A stretch of 64,000 nt of DNA from Peribacter sp043814035 (GTDB taxonomy: Bacteria; Patescibacteriota; Gracilibacteria; Peribacterales; Peribacteraceae). Where the stretch lies: NCBI GenBank assembly GCA_043814035.1, contig JBDRKJ010000002.1:62001-126000 (forward strand). The letters are read 5' to 3'. Below are positions 59,952-64,000 of the stretch, one piece after another (positions within the stretch are counted from its first letter, which is position 1; every line of letters starts with the position of its first letter). Position numbers and translations under genes: made by a program. The notes beneath the pieces were generated by a model. It saw nothing but the letters and a program-made list of their open reading frames with translations. It did no database searches and was not told where the DNA came from.

Positions 59952-61115
59952 TCATGCGTTGTCGTCATTGATTTTCGTCAGATTCCCTTGTTTGTCTTTC
60001 ATAAGCTTCCCCTGAGAATCACAGAGGAAGATTTTTTTATTGGTGAAATGATCACAAATATTAATGAACTCTTCAAGAGTTATATCCATATGCTCCAATA
60101 CCCGTTGAATCGGAACACCAAGGTAGGTCCAAGGGAACTTCCCATCCAGTTTACGCACGATTGTAAGGCCTTGTTCACGCGTGAGACGTTTGCGACGGAT
60201 GTGCATGCACACGAGATCGGTTGCTCGGCCAAATCCGAACTTTAGATACTTGAAGTAATCGTGAATACCCACCTGAATATTGTCGAGATTCTCATAGTTC
60301 ACGGAAGACCCTTCGATGGCGAATGGGTGTGTTTCCATGCCGTGCGCCTGCGCGTAGAGCGCATTTGTGAAGCCATCCCATGGAATGTAATGCCCTAGAA
60401 AGAGGCCAGTCACTCCTACGCGTTTCAGCTCTTCGTCGGAAGGATATGTATATCCAATAATATCCCGCTGTGTAATACCTTCCTGCCCTACCAGATCCGA
60501 TACCCTCAGCCCCAGCATGCCGCCGAACTCCTCCAGCCATCGGCGCGTGAGAACATTATCCTCAGCTTGAGCTGCCGGTCCGCCATATTCATTCTGTGAA
60601 TTTTCTCCCCAGATGATAAGTGGAACATTAAACTGCACCGCGATGCGTACAGGTATCGTGAAGATGGATACATGCTCTGGCCACGAGATATCCCCCACCT
60701 GCCGCAGCGCAAGCCGATTGATGCGACTACGGACGCAGGGATTGAGTGTGTACTCGATGTAGTCCACTCCCAAGCGCTTGAGATTCTCGATATTCCGCCG
60801 CCCGATATCCGACAGTTGATCCGTTGTCGCAGTGACGCAGAGAGGATTGAAACCGAGTTCCAGCATCGTGAGCGTTTGAAAGACACTGTCCTTGCCGCCA
60901 CTCGCAGGAACAATGCAGTCATACGTGTGGTGATCGCGGGACCGATATTTATTGAGGAGTTCGACGAGCTCCTTTTTGCGCTCATCCCAATCGATCATTT
61001 TGCGTCCCTCAAAGTTGCGACATGCCCCGCAAACCCCTTCCTCATCAAACGGAAGATCGGGTTTCGTCTCAGGCATTACGCAGTGCCGACAGTACTTCAG
61101 TGATTGTGAATTCAT
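59952..61115 (-). CDS. N-acetyl sugar amidotransferase (PseA/WbpG-like), second copy
   Basis: 387 residues from ATG 61115 (MNSQSLKYC); an upstream extension lacks similarity and the -10 box TATTCT lies 10 nt before this ATG. Cysteines CRHCVMP and CGACRNF, and PP-loop PASGGKDSVFQTL near 83. Same reaction class as the enzyme at 54691. No HisH or intact HisF lies beside it; only the HisF half at 58677 is close, so its ammonia may come from the HisF/HisH pair 5 kb away. Confidence 0.9.
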   Translation of the reverse strand: MNSQSLKYCRHCVMPETKPDLPFDEEGVCGACRNFEGRKMIDWDERKKELVELLNKYRSRDHHTYDCIVPASGGKDSVFQTLTMLELGFNPLCVTATTDQLSDIGRRNIENLKRLGVDYIEYTLNPCVRSRINRLALRQVGDISWPEHVSIFTIPVRIAVQFNVPLIIWGENSQNEYGGPAAQAEDNVLTRRWLEEFGGMLGLRVSDLVGQEGITQRDIIGYTYPSDEELKRVGVTGLFLGHYIPWDGFTNALYAQAHGMETHPFAIEGSSVNYENLDNIQVGIHDYFKYLKFGFGRATDLVCMHIRRKRLTREQGLTIVRKLDGKFPWTYLGVPIQRVLEHMDITLEEFINICDHFTNKKIFLCDSQGKLMKDKQGNLTKINDDNA

Positions 61116-61125
61116 CGCCGAAACC

Positions 61126-61131
61126 AGAATA
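61126..61131 (-). promoter_or_regulatory. -10 box of the second amidotransferase gene
   Basis: TATTCT on the minus strand, 10 nt before ATG 61115. Confidence 0.4.
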
Positions 61132-61287
61132 GGGTTGGGCCCAATGTCTGTCAAAATAACCAATCAAAAATTGCAGACGTATAAAGATATGACCAACCCT
61201 CTGCCTCCATATCATCTGCATGGAAGAGCGAGGAACAGACAAGGCAATATTGGGGAGGAATTGCCCCAAGAAAGACTGTTTGTCTGC

Positions 61288-61293
61288 TAGCAT
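61288..61293 (+). promoter_or_regulatory. -10 box of pseC
   Basis: TAGCAT, 8 nt before ATG 61302; drives pseC-pseG-pseH. Confidence 0.55.
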
Positions 61294-61301
61294 GCATCCT
61301 C

Positions 61302-62498
61302 ATGAGCACCTTGGCTCTTCATGGAGGTACACCTGTGCGACAGACTCTCCTCCCCTATGCACGCCAGTCAGTGAGTGACGAGGATATTACATCCGTCACA
61401 GAAATTCTTCGTTCCGATTGGCTGACGACGGGCCCCACAGTAGCCGCATTCGAGAACGCATTTGCGACATTCACACAAAGTAAGGAGGCAATTGCTGTGA
61501 GCAGTGGGACGGCGGCACTGCATACCGCACTCTATGGCATAGGAATCCAACCAGGGGACGAAGTGATCGTACCACCTATGACCTTCGCCGCGACGGCAAA
61601 TGCTGCAGCCTTCATGGGGGCAACTCCTGTTTTTGCAGATTGCGAAGAGGACACCCTCCTCATAGATTCCAAAAAAGTTGAAGCATGTATCACCAAAAAA
61701 ACTAAAGCAATTATCGCCGTAGACTATGCGGGACAACCATGTGACTACGAACAATTACAATCTTTGGCAGATAAACATCATATTGCCCTTGTGGCCGACG
61801 CCTGCCATGCGCTTGGAGGCTCCTTCCACGATCGCCCAGTGGGATCCCTAGCAGATTGCAGCATCTTCAGTTTTCATCCAGTGAAACCGATCACTACAGG
61901 TGAGGGAGGCATGATCACGACAAATCGTGCAGACGTTGCTGAGCGCATGCGCCGTTTTCGCAATCATTGCATAGCAACCGATCACCGTGAGCGACAGGAA
62001 AAAAACTCTTGGCGCTACGAGGTAACTGACATGGGCTATAACTACCGCCTAACGGATATCCAGTGCGCGCTGGGGTTAAGCCAAATGAAAAAAATTCACA
62101 CATGGACCACGCGAAGGCAGGAACTGGCCAAACGATATTCCTGTGCATTTTCGACAATAAAAGGTTTCACTCCACTCACCATGCGTCCTCACAGAGTGCA
62201 TGCCTTTCACCTCTATGTTGTCCAGCTCGATCTCAATCATCTCTCCGCAGATCGCGATGAGATCTATCAGGCACTACGCGCGGAGAATATCGGAGTAAAT
62301 GTGCACTATATTCCTGTACATCTTCATCCTTTCTATCAAAAAAGATTTGGCACTAAAGCAGGGCTCTGCCCGGTGGTCGAGCACGCGTTCGAACGCATCA
62401 TCTCACTCCCACTATTTGCATCGATGACGGATGGTGATGCAGAGGACGTCATTGCCGCCCTTGAGAAGACTCTTTCTTACTACTACACACGTCCATGA
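61302..62498 (+). CDS. pseC: UDP-4-amino-4,6-dideoxy-AltNAc transaminase, PseC-like
   Basis: 398 residues. PseC-type start (STLALHGGTPVRQTLLPYARQ, in two parts), AVSSGTAALHTALYG, DACHALGGSFHDRPVG for PLP binding, and the PLP lysine in FSFHPVKPITTGEGG. It aminates the 4-keto product of PseB using glutamate. It overlaps the following pseG gene by 4 nt. Confidence 0.94.
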   Translation: MSTLALHGGTPVRQTLLPYARQSVSDEDITSVTEILRSDWLTTGPTVAAFENAFATFTQSKEAIAVSSGTAALHTALYGIGIQPGDEVIVPPMTFAATANAAAFMGATPVFADCEEDTLLIDSKKVEACITKKTKAIIAVDYAGQPCDYEQLQSLADKHHIALVADACHALGGSFHDRPVGSLADCSIFSFHPVKPITTGEGGMITTNRADVAERMRRFRNHCIATDHRERQEKNSWRYEVTDMGYNYRLTDIQCALGLSQMKKIHTWTTRRQELAKRYSCAFSTIKGFTPLTMRPHRVHAFHLYVVQLDLNHLSADRDEIYQALRAENIGVNVHYIPVHLHPFYQKRFGTKAGLCPVVEHAFERIISLPLFASMTDGDAEDVIAALEKTLSYYYTRP

Positions 62499-63520
62499 AT
62501 TTCCTCTTTCGTACCGATGCAAGCACGGCCATCGGTTTGGGGCACGTGATGCGCTGCATAGCTCTGGCACAAGCTGCACGTACGACTGGTCACTCTTGCG
62601 CCTTCGTCATGGCGCCGTGTGCATCTGCGATGGAACATCGACTGCAAGAAGAAGGATGTAACGTTGTGAATCTTGTTGCACAGCCTGGAAGTAAAGAAGA
62701 TGCAACGGAAAGCGTTGAAATTGCCCGGAAGCAGGCTGTTGATTGGATTATCGTGGACGGCTACCAATTCAACGGTGCCTATCAAGAAGTCATTCGAAAG
62801 AGCAAAGTTCCGTTTCTTTTTGTGGATGACTACGGACATGGTGCTCCGTACAAGGCAAACCTGATTCTCAACCAAAATTCCTACGCCCCACGCCACACCG
62901 ACTGGTACGTGGAACGCCCATCGTCTGCACAACTACTCTTAGGCTCTCCGTACACCATGCTGCGCCGTGAATTCCTGACCGTTCCCCAAAAAGAAGAGGC
63001 TCCTGCAGTCACGAGCTCCGTCTTGCTCACACTAGGTGGAGGTGACCCGCGCAATGCCACCCTGCGAATCATGGAGGCACTGAAGCTCATCGAAGATATT
63101 CCACTTGAGGTAACTGTTGTCGTTGGAGGAGCAAACCTGCACCTGTCCGAAATCAATGCTGCTTCGGGAAACATGCGTATCGTTGTCGATACCACAGAAA
63201 TGCCCGTCCTCATGGCACAAGCGGATCTCGCTATCGCCGCAAGCGGAACGACTGCATATGAACTCGCATTTTTGGGCATCCCCACTATTCTCTGCGTGCT
63301 CGCACAGAATCAGCAAATGGTTGGCGATGATCTTAAGGCGCGGCAAGTCGCCGATCTTTTGGGTGACCCATTCGCCCACACGCCAGTCGAGATCGCTCAG
63401 CTCATTCGCGCCATCGCTCTAGATCGCACGAGGAGAGCAACATATACCCGCAATAGTCGTGCACTCATCGATGGGCAAGGATCTTCACGCGTGCTTTCTG
63501 CTCTGCTTGCCTCTCATTAA
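62495..63520 (+). CDS. pseG: UDP-2,4-diacetamido-2,4,6-trideoxy-altropyranose hydrolase, PseG-like
   Basis: 341 residues. The N-terminal FRTDASTAIGLGHVMRCIALAQA is the PseG signature with its catalytic-region histidine in GHVMRC; VDDYGHGAPYKANLILNQN and LTLGGGDPRNATL follow in the GT-B-like fold. It removes UDP from the diacetamido sugar. Starts inside the end of pseC and is followed by pseH after 5 nt. Confidence 0.94.
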   Translation: MNFLFRTDASTAIGLGHVMRCIALAQAARTTGHSCAFVMAPCASAMEHRLQEEGCNVVNLVAQPGSKEDATESVEIARKQAVDWIIVDGYQFNGAYQEVIRKSKVPFLFVDDYGHGAPYKANLILNQNSYAPRHTDWYVERPSSAQLLLGSPYTMLRREFLTVPQKEEAPAVTSSVLLTLGGGDPRNATLRIMEALKLIEDIPLEVTVVVGGANLHLSEINAASGNMRIVVDTTEMPVLMAQADLAIAASGTTAYELAFLGIPTILCVLAQNQQMVGDDLKARQVADLLGDPFAHTPVEIAQLIRAIALDRTRRATYTRNSRALIDGQGSSRVLSALLASH

Positions 63521-63525
63521 AACCA

Positions 63526-64000
63526 ATGTCTGCCACCCTCCATTTACGGCCAGTTACGCAAGAGGATAGTCGTCTGCTCTGGGAATGGGCGAATGACCCC
63601 GTAGTTCGGGCTGTTTCGTTTTCGACGGATGTCATCCCCTGGGACAAACACGAGCAGTGGCTGAAACGAAAACTGCAAGATGAACATTGCCGCATGTACA
63701 TTGCACTCAATGAAGAGAGCACTCCGGTTGGGCAGATCCGTTTCGACATCCGTGAAGACAATGAAGCGGAAGTCGATGTGCACCTCGCGCCCGCTTTGCG
63801 AGGAAAGGGATACGGCACAGCTCTGATTACAGAAGGACTCTGTGCATTCTTTGCGTCCAGTGATGCACAGACCGCACACTCTTTCATCAAGGAAGATAAT
63901 CTTGCCTCGCGCAATGTCTTTCTCAAGGCGGGATTTGTGGAACAGAAAAAGGAACACATGCACGAGCAGGAGGTTTATCATTTCACCTATAAGCACTCAT
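63526..64000 (+). CDS. pseH: GNAT N-acetyltransferase, PseH-like (runs to the window edge)
   Basis: 158 codons are visible from ATG 63526, without a stop. GNAT fold: N-terminal LHLRPVTQEDSRLLWEWANDP, the acetyl-CoA loop LRGKGYGTALITEG and the end NLASRNVFLKAGFVE. Probably nearly complete. In the pathway it acetylates the 4-amino group between PseC and PseG. The pseudaminate synthase PseI would be expected downstream, outside the window. Confidence 0.9.
   Translation, partial: MSATLHLRPVTQEDSRLLWEWANDPVVRAVSFSTDVIPWDKHEQWLKRKLQDEHCRMYIALNEESTPVGQIRFDIREDNEAEVDVHLAPALRGKGYGTALITEGLCAFFASSDAQTAHSFIKEDNLASRNVFLKAGFVEQKKEHMHEQEVYHFTYKHS

Overview
The window looks like a chromosome segment of a Patescibacteria (CPR) bacterium, most probably from the Peregrinibacteria/Peribacteria group. 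This is inferred from the gene repertoire: lone SufS/SufU, YebC, a lone TrbC/VirB2-type pilin-like protein, VanW-type and PBP1-type wall proteins, four-helix-bundle genes and a large glycan locus. It also rests on the lack of Shine-Dalgarno sequences and the compact layout. TGA is used as a normal stop (for example at the ends of rpsF and yebC), so the UGA-glycine code of Gracilibacteria/Absconditabacteria does not apply. No database search was possible, so the placement is an inference.

Region 1 (1-30 kb) is mostly housekeeping. It holds a membrane protein running off the left edge, the Fe-S pair sufS-sufU, tRNA-Thr, a small tRNA-bounded AT-rich island, and rpsF-rpsR-yebC. Then come envelope genes (GT-C-like membrane protein, class A PBP, VanW, FtsX-like, S41 protease), recO, RNase HI, ndk, an M16 peptidase, rpmH, a cobalamin adenosyltransferase, pheT, tRNA-Ser, lipoproteins and a short PolX. 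The last two genes, adenosylhomocysteinase and an adenosine-kinase-like PfkB enzyme, form a SAH-recycling pair. It could serve the five methyltransferases farther right.

Region 2 (30-47 kb) makes and handles surface sugars: UDP-glucose dehydrogenase plus a UDP-glucuronate epimerase, a TviB/WbpA-like dehydrogenase, a dolichol-phosphate-type GT2, GtrA, a mutase-like flavoprotein and four methyltransferases. An operon follows in which the heptose activation domains are re-partitioned (cupin+RfaE-I kinase; GmhB phosphatase+RfaE-II nucleotidyltransferase) next to a heptosyltransferase-like GT9 and GDP-mannose 4,6-dehydratase.

Region 3 (48-64 kb) carries what look like two parallel nonulosonic-acid pathways. 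One is legionaminic-like: retaining dehydratase LegB, LegC, LegG, LegI and a LegF/NeuA cytidylyltransferase, with an N-formyltransferase and an HisF-HisH-amidotransferase set for acetamidino groups. The other is pseudaminic-like: inverting dehydratase PseB, PseC, PseG, PseH, an SpsF-type nucleotidyltransferase, a Pse-associated methylase and a second amidotransferase. An exact C-terminal half of HisF sits between them.

Three features run through the window. At least 24 genes have a TANNNT -10 box only about 6-12 nt before the start codon, so transcripts should be leaderless or nearly so. Several families of short palindromic or tandem repeats occur between genes and even in frame inside genes. 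A second tRNA-Thr copy is cut into four perfectly conserved pieces by such repeats.
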